Of a stretch of 64,000 nt of DNA, positions 22,605 to 34,281 are shown piece by piece. Positions within the stretch are counted from its first letter, which is position 1; each line of letters starts with the position of its first letter. Under the pieces are notes generated by a model that saw only the letters and a list, made by a program, of their open reading frames with translations, made no database searches and was not told where the DNA came from. This stretch comes from Zea mays (taxonomy: Eukaryota; Streptophyta; Magnoliopsida; Poales; Poaceae): NCBI RefSeq assembly GCF_902167145.1, contig NC_050100.1, forward strand, positions 216,374,081 through 216,438,080, written 5' to 3'. The translations under genes were made by a program, and so were the position numbers.

Positions 22605-23036
22605 CTAATCCCGTTTGAGATTAAATAGATAAATAGATTTTGTTATTAGATTAAAGTTGTTTGAGATTGGTGTGTTCTTGGAGAAGTTGATCTTTAAACC
22701 CGTTGCATCTGAGAAGGCGTCCAGTGCATGTTTCAGTTTCCTGAGAAGGCCTCTTTTGCACGTAAACCATGGTCCAGGGACCCCATTAAACAGGACCGAT
22801 GTCTTGGACGAACTTAACATAATGCTTATCCATTTTCTCCATTTTTGGTTGAAACCCCTTGCTCGCAGCATCGTTTGAAACCCACTCCAGTTGACAGTAT
22901 CAAAAGCTTTAGCGAAATCCAATTTAATCACTAAAGTTGGAGCTTCTCTCTTGTGGCAGCACCGCAGCATTGGATCGGTTCCATTGCATATACAAAATTC
23001 TCTGTGATGGATCTCCCTTGAATGAAACCATAAGCT
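22605..23036 (-). pseudogene. LINE (non-LTR) reverse transcriptase fragment
   Basis: Read on the minus strand from 23036, the translation passes FIQGRSITENFVYA, then VIKLDFAKAFDTVNW (RT motif with the first catalytic Asp), then WRKWISIMLSSSKTSVLFNG, then jumps from FTCKRGLL straight to a LKHALDAFSDATGLKINF segment. The stretch that should carry the second catalytic motif (xxDD) is missing, so there is an internal deletion. A frameshift near 22965 separates the first part. The protein cannot be active; it fits a plant L1-type element. Confidence 0.85.
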
Positions 23037-23463
23037 GTCACTAGTGTTGAAGAACAGAATTTAATCACTAGTGTTGATTGAAGAACAGAAACTGTCACCC
23101 ATGATCTTCAGTCTTTGTTCATAGTTTTTTTTATAAAACATAATAGCTTAAATAAATGGATTTACGACCATTAGAATACACTTAATAAATGGTTTGATTT
23201 TTTTTACTTTTTAAATGTTTATGTGATCAATTGTTTTTCCTAATATATACGTCTCATCATGTCAGAGTATCGGTTAATCAAGATAATTTCTACTTCCCTT
23301 AGCTTGTTAAAGAACAAAAGGAGCGGGGAAGCGTTTGTCAATGAACTTCTGGCATCAATGATGCCATAATCTTGCTGAATTTACCTTTTTTTTTCTCGTT
23401 TGAATAAGTTAGAGAGCATCGGAAATTCTGAGGAAACACTCGAGGCTTCCAACACAACCGGGA
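23037..23463. other. Intergenic, 3' flank of the beta-xylosidase gene
   Basis: It contains a short direct repeat (CACTAGTGTTGAAGAACAGAA at about 23039 and an interrupted copy at about 23066) and AT-rich DNA that probably includes the xylosidase 3' UTR. No gene. Confidence 0.5.
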
Positions 23464-26400
23464 TCACGCCATGAAGCTCATCTCGAACTCATCCTCGCCG
23501 ACCATCACGAAGTGCGAGCCCTGATCGATCACCTTCCTGCCATCCTCCGTCGCCCGGCTGAAGTGCTTGCAGGGGCTCACCTCGAACTCCACGTGCGCCG
23601 TCTGCGTCGCCCTCAGGTGCAGGCTCTGGAACCCGATCAGCTGGCTGGCCGGCCGGCCGCTGCCGTCCGTCGCGTTGGGCCAGCGCATGAACACCAGCAC
23701 CGAGTGCTTCCCGTCCATGGGCCCGTGGTTCTGCACCCGCACCACCGCCGGGAACTTGAGCCGGTCGCACGTCTCCGACCCGATCGCCTCCACGTCGTAG
23801 CTCGCCATGCCGCCCGCCGTTGCCTCCACCGCCTTAAGGCCGGCGACGTTGCTCGTGGGAGGCGGCTTCGTGGCGAAGCGGTGGGAGTACTTGGAGTAGC
23901 TGAGGCCGTAGCCGAAGTTGAACACTGTCGGGCCGCGGTAGAACCGGTACGTCCGGCCGGGGTAGCCCGTGGCCGGGTCGGCGCGCATCCGCATGTCCGT
24001 CATAGGCACTCTCGTGAAATCTTGGGGATACCATGTCACGGGCAGCCTTCCACCTGCCGAAGCCGAAGAAGAAATTAAGATGATCTGTGTTTGCCATGCC
24101 AGAGTTGTTCGTTCAGAGTGAATGGACGAAACCTCACCAGGGTTGTGCTCTCCGAAGAGGACCTGTGCGATGGCAATGCCGCCGGCCTCGCCGGGGTAGC
24201 CAGCCCACAGGATGGCCCCAATCTTGGGGTTGGTCTTCGCAAAGCTCACATCCACGGGCCCACCGCAGAGCAGCACCAGGATCACCGGCTTCTTCGCCGC
24301 GTTCGCGACGCTCTCGATGAGGGTCTGCTGCTGTCCCGGGAGCGTCAGGTCCAGCCGGTCAACCTCCTCCCTCTCCTGGTCCTGGTCCAGCCCCATGAAC
24401 AAGACGACGGAGTCCGCCGAGCTCGCCGCCTGGACCGCCTCGGGGATCGTCGTGACGTTGCAGGCGGCCGAGTTGCAGCCGGCGACGAAGCTCGTGTCCT
24501 TCACGTAGCCCTGCAGCACCTGGAGCGGCGTCACCGTCACGCACGGCGGGCCGAAGTAGTTGCCGCGCAGCCTGATGGCGTCGTTCGCGTTGAACCCGAT
24601 CACGGCGAGGGACGCGACGTTGGGCTTGGACAGCGGGAGCGCGCCGGCGCCGCCGTCGTTCTTGAGCAAGACGATGCCGTCCTGCGCCGCTTCCAGGGCG
24701 AGGTCCTGGTGCTCCTGCGTGCACACCTGATCGGGCCCGATGTCGCCGTACAGGTTGCGCCTGGGGTCGCCGTTGAAGAGCCCCAGCCTCATCCTGACGG
24801 CGAACAGGTTGTGCAGCGCCCTGTTGATGTCCTGCTCCGTGATCTTCCCTTGCTGCAGCGCAGAGGCACCGTGGTCCTGCACGTAGCTGCCGCAGTTCAC
24901 GTCCATTCCTGAAAGTTTTCCGACAGGGATACGAAAAAGGGTCAGAAACGTATTCCTGAGAACCTTTAGGGCAGCATGACGTCTATCCTTTCACGAATTT
25001 TTCACCAACTACTTTGAATTTGGTTGAGAGAAGTACATACTGCTGCATTATTGGTTTTCACCAACTACTTTGAATTTGGTTGGGATAAGTTCGTGCTGCT
25101 CTGCATTATTGGTTATTTGTTGATTGATGTGAAGTTGTGAACGTCGGGCCCCTTTTTTCAATGTCATTGTTGATTTTAGCCATTTAAACTCTGGTCCTTC
25201 TTCTGTGACATGACACCTGGGCTCTTATGATTTCGCGATGTTCGTCATGCTATCAATTATTTGTAGCAGATTGGATTGCTCAGAACAACAAGACAGAACG
25301 AAATGCCGGATCAACTTTTAGTTGAAGTTCAGCCACCTATCGTAGCAAAGTGTCCAAATAGGCCCAAGAGTTCCATGTGGGTGGCTTTATTTTAAACTTA
25401 AACAACTCAGATCAGATACGTTTATTTCAAAAAGAAAAATAGTCATATAGTGCGAATACGGATTAATCCATGTCCTAATGCTAAAAAAAGAGCAGTGAAC
25501 TCGTACCAGCTTTGAGCACATCTGCAACTGCATCTTCTGCCGTCTTGGCGTAGCCTTGCGCATCATGGATGATGGCCACAGCGTCGCAGTCCGAGGTGAT
25601 ATACCTGGCCAAGACACGTAAAAACGTGCAAGCATCAGCAAGGCTTCCCATCCAGCCATCTAGAGTTCATCTTTATCAGCAGGTCCATGTCCACGACAAA
25701 GGGAGGCGGCGTGCCGGTCGGGAGGGGGGGTTATCTGTCACTCTCACGGGCCCTTTTCCAGCAAATCTTGCAGCAGACTCACCCGTAAAACCCCCAGTCC
25801 TGCCTCGCCGTCGTGGAGAGCAGGTTGTAGTCGGCGCACGTCGGCACGCCATTGACGCGGTTGTAGGAGCACATGATGCCGCTGGCATGGCCGTCCTCCA
25901 CGCAGCTCTTGAACGGAGGGTTGTACGTGTCCGCCAGATCCTGCGCCGTCACCTGAGAGAAGAGAGAGAGGGGGAGTCGTTTTGCATTTCGCTTCACCAG
26001 TCGTCCCAAACCAAAACCTGGCATGGCATTGGCAGCCACCACGAGACAGGCAGTCGGATGATCGGATCACCTTGGCGTCGAACACGTATCGGGTGACGCC
26101 CTTCCAGTTCTCGAGGTCGTAGGCGGTGAAGTGCTTGCAGCAGGCGGAGGCCTCGAGGCCCGTGGAGTTGACGGGGCCGGCGAGGCCGTAGCCCTGCACG
26201 CCGCGGACGAAGACGGCGGCGTACTTGCCGGTCATCGTCGGGTCCTCGCCGGGGGTCTCCTGCCCGCGGCCCCACCGCGGGTCCCGGAACACGTTGATGT
26301 TGGGCGCCCAGAAGGTGAGCCCCTCCGCCTGCCCGTTGTTGTACACCGCCCTCGCCTCGACGCCGATCACCTGCCCGTCGACCGACGAACGTCGCGTCAG

Positions 26401-27418
26401 TGACATCACTCGCTGCTCTCGAGATTTGCGCATTTCGCTCGGCGCAAACGGACGGTAAATCCAGAAACTAACATTTCTTTTCTTTTCTTTCTACACAAAA
26501 GGACAACGCGACTGGTACAGCGTTTGTTGTGAATTTTTTTTCAGTCTGCTCAAGAGTCAAGACCGGACTCAACGGCCCCGAATCGCCTCCATCACTTTTG
26601 ACCGAAAGAAGAAGAGCTGTAAAGCTGCATGCACCTACCGTTACGGTAGGTACGCACCCGGTTGGTGTGAAATTAGGTGCAAGAACACGCGACATTTCTT
26701 TGGAGTTTTTTTTTTTGCAGAAAATGCCCTGCTCTAGTGCCATTGCTCATCATTTCTCAAGCTCTACATGCTGGAGCACCATGCATTTTTTTAATTTATT
26801 TTAGCAGAAATTTAAGAGACGGTCCCTCCCTATGGGGTAATTAACACTAATCACGCGTACTACTGCCAGTAGAGCAGTAGGGCAGTAGTCGTGAAACAGC
26901 CACGTTCTCCTGCTGGTCGCACAGCAAGAGCAAGACAATGGCAGGTCGTGCGCGTTTGCCACGGAGCGAGAGAGGCAGAGCCGAGAGGCGGTGCGCGTAC
27001 GTACCTGGCCGATGCGGTACCAGAGGTGCGGGTTGAAGGACGCGGCGGTGAGGATGACCTGCGGGAAGCTGGTGGCGGCGCGGAGCGGGCCGTCGAGGTG
27101 GATGCCGCGGCCCTGGTTGGAGATCCCGTGCAGCGCCTCGGACCACCACTTGTACGCCGGCACGCCGAGCCGCGGGATGGCCGGGGACTGGTCCCCGAGC
27201 TGCGAGATCTTCTCCGCCACCGTCATCCGCGAGACGAGGTCGTCGACGCGCCGGTCGATGGGCAGCCCCGCGTCGCAGAACGGGATGTTGGGCGGCGCTC
27301 CGGCGCCGCAGGTGTAGGGCGGCTCAGACGCAACCACGACGGCGCCGCCATGCAGCTGCAGCAGGACCACCAGCGCGGCGGCGGCGTGGACGAGGGAGAG
27401 GCGCGCGCGGCCTTCCAT
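23464..27418 (-). CDS. Secreted beta-D-xylosidase (glycoside hydrolase family 3)
   Basis: Six minus-strand exons join 27418-27005, 26370-26071, 25952-25783, 25604-25507, 24908-24138 and 24053-23464 (780 aa, the usual length for plant BXL proteins). Residues 1-30 form a signal peptide, so the product enters the secretory pathway to the cell wall. The GH3 N-terminal barrel shows [25 protein letters not shown] (about 168-183), CCKHFTAYD (K217, H218) and YITSDCDAV (296-304), where D300 is the likely nucleophile by family analogy. The second GH3 domain and a C-terminal fibronectin III-like domain ([12 protein letters not shown] onward) follow. Plant members release xylose, and often arabinose, from xylan, arabinan and xylooligosaccharides during wall remodelling. 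Substrate specificity is not determined. The last intron (24137-24054) is 84 bp with no in-frame stop. Confidence 0.95.
25001..25113. repeat. ~57-bp tandem duplication in a beta-xylosidase intron
   Basis: Two consecutive diverged copies begin TTCACCAACTACTTTGAATT and end in GCATTATTGGTT. They lie in the intron between exons 4 and 5 and are not near its splice sites. Confidence 0.8.
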
Positions 27419-27480
27419 GGCTTTTGATGGCTGCAGTGTGTACGTGTGTCACGGCGCCAAGTGAGCTATGCTCGGCAATC

Positions 27481-27488
27481 GTATATAT
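27481..27488 (-). promoter_or_regulatory. Probable TATA box of the beta-xylosidase gene
   Basis: Read on the minus strand the site is GATATATACG, about 65 bp upstream of the ATG at 27418. Distance and orientation fit a TATA box and imply a short 5' UTR. Confidence 0.5.
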
Positions 27489-29330
27489 CGAGCTGGCTGG
27501 CTGGCTGGCAGAGGGGGCGCGACGCGAGGCGGTGCGCGGAGACTGTTGGGCTTCGTTCTACTGTGCTGCGTTGTCTACTGACAGTGCAGTGTGCAGTGCA
27601 GGTCACTGTCCATGTGTGTGGACGTACAGTTCTGCCCATTTATCTGCCATCTGTGTAAGTGTAACTGGGAGTATTATTGGCAAGCTGTTTTAAGTTTATC
27701 TGCCATCAGAGTAAACGGAGCCTTATCTCCATAGAATTAAGCTTGTTTAATCCGTATAGGGTTCTACTGTTTTTATTATCTCTATAAACTACAGCTGCAG
27801 TAGTACAAACATACCACTTTAATCTGAAACGAACAGTTGTTCTTCAGCAGCAGAGTAGATCAGTACATGTTACGGTATCTCCAAGGCAATCGAAACCTTG
27901 CACCGGCAGGAAAGAACACGCATGCACGATGCATGATGGGATAATCACTCTTCCTTACACGACAAGCAGTTGAATCCAGCCATTTCCCGAACGAAAGCGG
28001 AGCAGGTTCGTTGGTGAACATGCGAGCCACGCGAACAACAACGCAAATTAAAGAGCGAGCACGATCGTCCTACGAGAGGAACCGCGGTGCGCGATTCAGA
28101 TCCGCGGAAAGGCTTGGCCTCCTCCATGCGCGGCGCGTCGTGGACTCGTGCAGCTAGCCACCACGCGCCTAGCGGCAGCGACAGACAGGAGTGCTGGTGC
28201 TGCTGTAGGCCTGTAGCTAGCTCGCAAAGGGGGACGTACGAATGCTTGCAGAACATGGCTGTACGGTGGTAATTCGCCGCTGCCTGGCTGTCTTCCGCGC
28301 GCCCGTGTTTGGGTTTGGCCGGACTAGCGCGCCCGTGACGAGCTAAGCTAGCCTAGGAGACCCGGCGGCGGCGACGCGTGGTGCTGCTCGCCGACGCCGC
28401 GCGGCGCCGGTGGGTGGTGCACTGGTGCGTGGCGGCGGTCGCGCGTCCAACTTCCAAGTGCTTGGACCGGGACTGCACCGGGCGTAACGCAACGCAACAG
28501 GTCCACACCACACCAACGTACTCCTCCAGTCTCAAGTGCAGCGTAGGGGGTATCTACGTACGGGTACGGCACCGCGACAGAATTTCGCCGGTGACATCGT
28601 CGTCGCGAGGACAGGGGAGGGGGACAGGACGAAGTGAAGCAGTTGTGTCAGTTTCGTACGGTGTTTCATCTTCTCGTGAACGACACTTCCCATGGTGCCC
28701 GAGTTCAGCCGCAGACAAGTCCTGTGAGCTGATTGCCGTGTGTAGTACAGGACCCGTGGAGACTATGGGGGTGGGCGATTGCACACAGCACAACAGGCAT
28801 ATGGCCGCATGGCCACACGAGTCCAGTCGGGGGGCAACAAATGTCAGATGGCGACAGTGCTTCGACAGTTCGACGCGACGTGCAGCTCGTCAGTGAGCTT
28901 CCTGCCAGAGTGGTGGTGCATGCACTTGCCGTCCTGCTCACTCGGACCACGGAGTCATCGGCGCTTCGATCGTCATCATCGGTGCCTCACAGGTCAACAC
29001 GGAAGATGTGTGGATCAGGATGGCACCGGCAAACAGGAAGCTGCTGCAGCATTCAGGGCTGCCATGCTTGTTGGATAGATCGAGTGACGGGGAGGAGGTG
29101 GAGATGTGGCGATCGGAGCGCGCAACAGGAGGTGTGCCGCTGTTGGAAGAACGTAGCGGTAGCGGAAGATGGAAAGGGTTTCTTTCTGGCCTCACCCAAA
29201 AGATAAAACTTCAGGTTGGCGCTATGGACACTGTCAATCGCGCGTTCGAAAGATCAGAGCTTCGACCCTGACAGCAAACCTGTTTGGTGAAGGTGGTCGA
29301 GACTCGAGACCATGGTTTTAAAGAACGGAC
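27489..29330. other. Upstream region of the beta-xylosidase gene, no gene seen
   Basis: Positions 28080-29270 are moderately GC-rich and give several overlapping frames on both strands (for example plus 28733-29206). None shows a domain, a clear codon bias or splice-linked continuation. I do not call a gene. Confidence 0.45.
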
Positions 29331-29333
29331 TAA

Positions 29334-29619
29334 GAGCATCTCAAAGAGACTAGCTAAATAGCTAGTCAAGCTAAATTTTAGCTACTTAATAGCATGATAA
29401 CTCTCCAACAGACTAGCTATTTAATTTGCTAAGCTATCTGGCTCTCTAAATTAACTCTCTCATTAGCCAAATTTGGCTAGCAACTCTCGCTAGCCAAGCT
29501 AACTTACATGTTGGAGAATCTGTTGGAATGAGATGTTATATAGAGAGTTTAATATTTATAGAGAGACAAATAAAGAGTCAAATAGAGAGTTAAAAATAAA
29601 GTGTCTCTTGGAGATGCTC
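29334..29619. mobile_element. MITE with TAA target duplication (GAGCATCTC ends)
   Basis: The terminal repeats GAGCATCTCAAAGAGAC and the inverse of GTCTCTTGGAGATGCTC match at 16 of 17 positions. TAA flanks both sides (29331-29333 and 29620-29622). The AT-rich interior repeats TAGCTA-type motifs and lacks coding capacity. Confidence 0.85.
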
Positions 29620-29712
29620 TAAGGAGTTTAGCGATGTGTTTCTTAAAAGTGCAAATAACGGGTTATATCTGCCTAAGTAAGACTATATAGCACATACCTC
29701 ACCACAGTCATG

Positions 29713-30056
29713 TATGGATGATTTGTTTTTTTTTTGAACGAACGACACGAGATTGTGCACGTTTCTATTAATAAAGAAGAGAGTGAAGCAGTGCCCAAGA
29801 GACACCGCAGGAAGGGTACATAGAGGTTACGTAATTACAGCATAGGTAAAAGCGCAAGAAGGTGCTTAGCACCTGCGACACCCCACAGCCTTGCCTCTGC
29901 CTTAATTGCTGCTAGCAGATCTGCCACTGACCTCTCTTGCCTTTGGAAGGTGCGGTTGTTCCTTTCCAGCCAAATGTGCCAGACCACCAGTAGGAGCAGG
30001 GAGCGCGTTCCCTTTTTGGGCACAGCGACTGAGCCGACCATATATGGATGATTTGT
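29713..30056 (-). mobile_element. 5'-truncated LINE insertion with 14-bp target-site duplication
   Basis: The 14-bp sequence TATGGATGATTTGT occurs at 29713-29726 and again at 30043-30056. Between them, on the minus strand, lies the tail of a LINE ORF2 (frame closing at 29835) containing LVVWHIWLERNNRTFQRQE, the segment after the RT zinc-binding region. About 95 bp of 3' UTR follow, ending in a poly-A tract seen as the T run at 29727-29736, immediately beside the duplication. Truncated 5' end, poly-A tail and long duplication are the hallmarks of target-primed reverse transcription. The copy is about 316 bp and non-autonomous. Confidence 0.92.
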
Positions 30057-33000
30057 GGGCAGGCAACTAAGTGGATAGAACAGCAAGTTGAGTGTCGGCG
30101 AGGAGACAAAAAAAAAGGAGCCTAGCAGGCCACAAAGGGGACGCGGAACTTTCCTGCCATTATACTGATCTGTTTGCCGATGAATAGAGTAATCAACGAG
30201 CGATGCAGGCTACTAGCACAGTGGGAGTTAGGTTTGGTGCTGGCTATTGGTTAATTAGGCCCGGACTGACGACTGTCGATTTGGGGGCAAAACCACAAAC
30301 ACCACCTTCGGTTCCACTGCATACATGCGCCGGGCTATTTTGACGCCACGACTTGTGGTCGTGGCAACTAGACTTGGTCACATTTTCTACCCTACAGATG
30401 TCTGAAAAATAAAGATTTTGATCGCATCGCGCGCGTACGGCAAAATGGTTCTTTTTTTCTGGACCAGTTGACCCGTGGCTCACTTTTTTGGCGTGCCAGA
30501 ATTTACCACTGGAAAACTGCACTGGTATACTCGCATCCCATGTTCATCAGCGCACCGTCCGAGCGAGTCCTCGCTCACCAACTATTTTTGTGAAGTTCCT
30601 GGTGACCTGTTATGAGACACGACGAGCGCACAGCTGTTTTTCACTGTACGATTGTACTGTGCATATGGATTATGGATACTTACAAATTTAGACACTTTGG
30701 CGAGAGCCGCCTGACAGGTAAAAAGGGACCGGGACGGACTCTAACCTCTACGTCTGTCTGGTCCACCGTCCGCTAGCGGCACCGGCATGCATGCATGCAG
30801 ATGGCGCAGTGCGCTAGTCGATCGGTCCACCGTCCGCGCCGCGCGGTCTATTATTCGTGGATCTAGAAACTGTGCGTCCACAACGCGCTCCGAGAATGAG
30901 GACAGCGTCCAACTAGGCAAAACTAGCAGCAGCACATGCATGCGTGCTTGCATTGCATGCACGCGCCACTGCCGATCGATCGCCATGCACGCACGCGCAC
31001 TCGACGCCCGGCCGTCCGTCGCCCATGATCGCTCGCGCTGTCGTCCCTCGGCGTGCACATCGTTTTCGTGTGTCTACTTATATATACGGTCTTCAAAACT
31101 CAAAGCGGCATTAATGTAGCGTTTTGTTCCAGAGCCATTTAAGATGGAACGGCTCCGTCCGTCAGTTCTATATAGAATCAATCTAAATAATCGCAAATTA
31201 GGAGTGGAGTTGCTCCGCCTAGCTTATGCAACATTGAATAAATGAAAGATACTAAATAAATGCTCTAGCCAATGCTCTATAAAAACATTTTGTTCTTTGA
31301 TCTATAGATAACCAGAGAGACCCTTTTTCTTAAAAAAAAAGAGATCAGGGCCAAAGGGTTTGGTGAGGATGTTGGGGGGCAGTGTCCCCAAACCAATTCC
31401 ACGAGAAAGCAATAATCGCGCACACATGGACGATGGTGTAGCCCTGCCCGGGTCGATCACTTAAAATAGTTTTTGTGCCATTCTTTCTCCCGATGCTAGC
31501 TCTCACAACATGATACTCGCGGGGGGGGGGGGGGGGGGGGGGAGGCAGATCTCTCCTGCTACTTTTACTACGCACTATCTCCGAAAGAACATGTTGCTTG
31601 TTGACCTGGCAAATAACACTAGCTACTCTTGCATTGCTTCTGGACATCAATTATGCCAAGCTAGATCATCATTGGCACTTGAGATAGACTGATAGAGGCA
31701 TATATAGCGTGCGCAGCATGGGCACACAGCACTCAGTCTCAGTCTCAGAGACACCTCTTGTGGGCTTCAGCTTCACTGATATGCAGCCGCAAGTGCGGGT
31801 TGGGCATGATAGAGATTTGCTAATCCGGTCTCGATCTGGGCCCATTAATTCGTGCTGCATTGGCATGGATAACTTGACATGAACGCCACCAAGGACCACT
31901 AGCTGCAAGATGTCAATGCGCCACATCGCAAAAGGGGAGAGAAGAAGGATATGCTCCATTTCGGCAGTGGTCGGGAGAATTGTATGATCATTCATTCAAT
32001 GAGTTGTTTAGTTAGGCTACACGCGTAAGGTAAAATCTTCTCCGCACGGTTTGCTTGATGCAGATATGAAGTGTTTATGGGGTGCTTGGACGTTTGAGGT
32101 GGATAGTGAGAAATTCCTCAAAATTAGTGAAATACCTGTAGATACAGATGTCGTAAAAATCATTTCATTGATAAAAGGGAGAAGTGATAAGATGGTAGAC
32201 TAGCGAGTACCATATCCCTCGAACTAATAAACAACCCATTAGCAATGCCCAAACATACCAGAAATAAAATGGTTGCTCAGTGTTCACCGATCGAAGTGGC
32301 CCAGATGAACAGTAGCACGACATGGCCGCCATCATTGTCCATCAGGACCGTCACATTTCTCATGATTGGCAGCATTTGCACGGATGTGACAGCAGTCACG
32401 CACCGACGACAGTCATCTATCTTTCACTCCCATATATTTGCACGAAGGATGCACCGTGAAGTTTATACAGGTCAAATTATCTTACTTTTAAAATTAGATT
32501 TACAGTCGATAGTATTGACGTAAATGTCTTTAGTCGAGTTTACTATAAAATATGTTTCATAGTTAATTTAATGGCATTTATTTTATAGTTAATGTTTTTT
32601 TAATACATAGCTTTGGTTAAACTTCTAATCGTGGTTTGACTCCTTAAAAATTGAAAATTGTAGTGTTTCTCAACCGCAAGATTTTATTTAATGTCAGACC
32701 TTCTACAGAACCAGGAGAATGTTGTGTGCTCCAATGAGAAGTTAATTCACGTCATCCTGCCTTATCTCAACCGCAAGATTTTATTTCGACGGCCACGGAA
32801 GCAACTCATCACTGCGAGCCTTCTTCGTATATGGTCGAATGTTAGACTCTTCTTCAGGAGCATTCTAGACCTCCATACAAAGAACGAAAAAAAGACACCA
32901 CGGCGTGCGCCTCCATCCCCGCTTGCTGCGCGCGCGTTCATCCTGCTGCTCGCTAGAGGTATTACCTACCATCTTCCACCACGCTTCCTGCGTTCATGAA

Positions 33001-33520
33001 TTTATGTTCGTTAGGGTTCTGTGATTGTCCCATTCAGGAATTTCCATTCGTTAGGAAGGTTGATCGCTTGCGTATCGGCTGTCGGGCGGACGGCTCAGTG
33101 CACGACACCTCATCGATGGCGGAGCAGGTTAGAATACTTTTTAGGATGGTCGCTTGCGCATTGGCCATCGAATGGACCGCGGGTAGGGTCGGAGGGGCGG
33201 GGAGCCCTTGAAAACAGAGGTGAAATCGATGTCCGACAAGGAGCACCCTAGCATAGAATTTGTTTCCAACTGTAATATATGAGACGCGATACTTCCAATT
33301 TTCCTTCCAACGGGCTAAAATCCGGCCATATATAAGAGCATCAATCATCATGTATGCCCATAAGCTTTCCCGTTCCTGCCAACCATGTCTCATGTTAGAT
33401 CACGACACAGAAAACCCCATCCTTCAGAGTTGTTAGCTTGGATAAAGGTGTCATCACCATTAATCGTCAGGCCATTATTAATCTTCAGCAAATCTGACGG
33501 AAGAGATGCCCACATACGCC
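30057..33520. other. Intergenic, no gene seen
   Basis: Mixed DNA with short frames only (the longest is about 110 codons, 30787-31119, low complexity). It contains a poly-G run (31521-31542) and a 20-bp direct repeat TCTCAACCGCAAGATTTTAT (about 32669 and 32765). No coding family, MITE pair or RNA gene was recognised. Confidence 0.45.
31521..31542. repeat. Poly-G run of 22 bases
   Basis: An uninterrupted G22 homopolymer follows CTCGC. Such runs are rare in plant DNA and prone to length error in sequencing. Confidence 0.9.
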
Positions 33521-33539
33521 TACCTATCATTAAATTTTT

Positions 33540-34025
33540 AGCTGATGCAGGATTTTTTGCTTTCTGTGTACTTCAGTAACCAGCCGAACTGTGGTAGATA
33601 TCTCAGTGGAAGTGAAGACTAAAGACAATACTTTCTCTTCGGCATTCACTGCATCCATCACGCTCCACCATTTCTAGAGAAGGATAAAGACCATGCTGGA
33701 CACGTCTTCAGCCATATATTGAGGATCCATTTCACCATATCCCATGGAGATTGCAGTTCAACCAGGCCCTCACTAATATATATCTACCCTAGCCCTCTCC
33801 AACATTTCCAAGCAAATTTACACTTACAAGATAACAGTGTCCACCACACCTTCATCGCATTGTTTACAAACCAGGCAAATAGTGTCAGTTAGAACTACTA
33901 TACCCTTCAGGTTCATTTTAACAGCCAAGCTACAGTGCATCAGGCGCCAAACAAATTGTCTTATGCTTTCAAGGGGGTAAGTAAGTTTCAAAATCTTCAT
34001 CCATAAATTCCAATTGGTTCGCCAT
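33540..34025 (-). pseudogene. Decayed LINE ORF2 tail (RT zinc-binding domain)
   Basis: The minus strand reads LTYPLESIRQFVWRLMHCSL, then AVKMNLKGIVVLTDTICLVCKQCDEG, then, after a frame change, CKCKFAWKCWRGLG and later WWSVMDAVNAEEKVLSLVF. That order (WR..H.SL..., C..C, then K/C-rich, then WW...NA.E) is the zf-RVT region and tail typical of plant LINEs. Several frameshifts and stops show it is dead. No poly-A tail or target duplication was found. Confidence 0.7.
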
Positions 34026-34253
34026 CACTTACTCTCCATACTATGTCATCCTTCTGTTTTCAACACAAAGAATTACATGAGACTGACATGTTTAAAATAG
34101 CTACTAATAATATGTAGTTACTTTAAAAAAAAGAGCAAGGAGCGCCTTTGGTACAAAGCTAACAGATTAAAAAGCTAAGAAATTCAGAACACATTGATAC
34201 ACCAAAGTATATTGGAAAACTAATGCAGAAAAATTATAAATATATAAAAACAA

Positions 34254-34281
34254 GGCGCGCTGGGCGCGCGTTAGACACTGG
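34254..34281 (+). mobile_element. Possible Helitron 3' terminus
   Basis: A GC-rich hairpin (GCGCGC-TGG-GCGCGC, 34255-34269) is followed after 8 bases by CTGG (34278-34281) and then T, matching the Helitron 3' rule of a hairpin shortly before CTRR with insertion beside T. No matching 5' TC end was identified, so this is tentative. Confidence 0.3.

Noticed and set aside
23512..24912. Plus-strand frames of 188 and 273 codons opposite the beta-xylosidase
   Set aside because: Antisense shadows of exons 5 and 6; the translation is Arg/His/Leu-rich with no domain.
28360..29270. Overlapping frames upstream of the beta-xylosidase
   Set aside because: No domain, no splice-linked continuation, both strands equally open.
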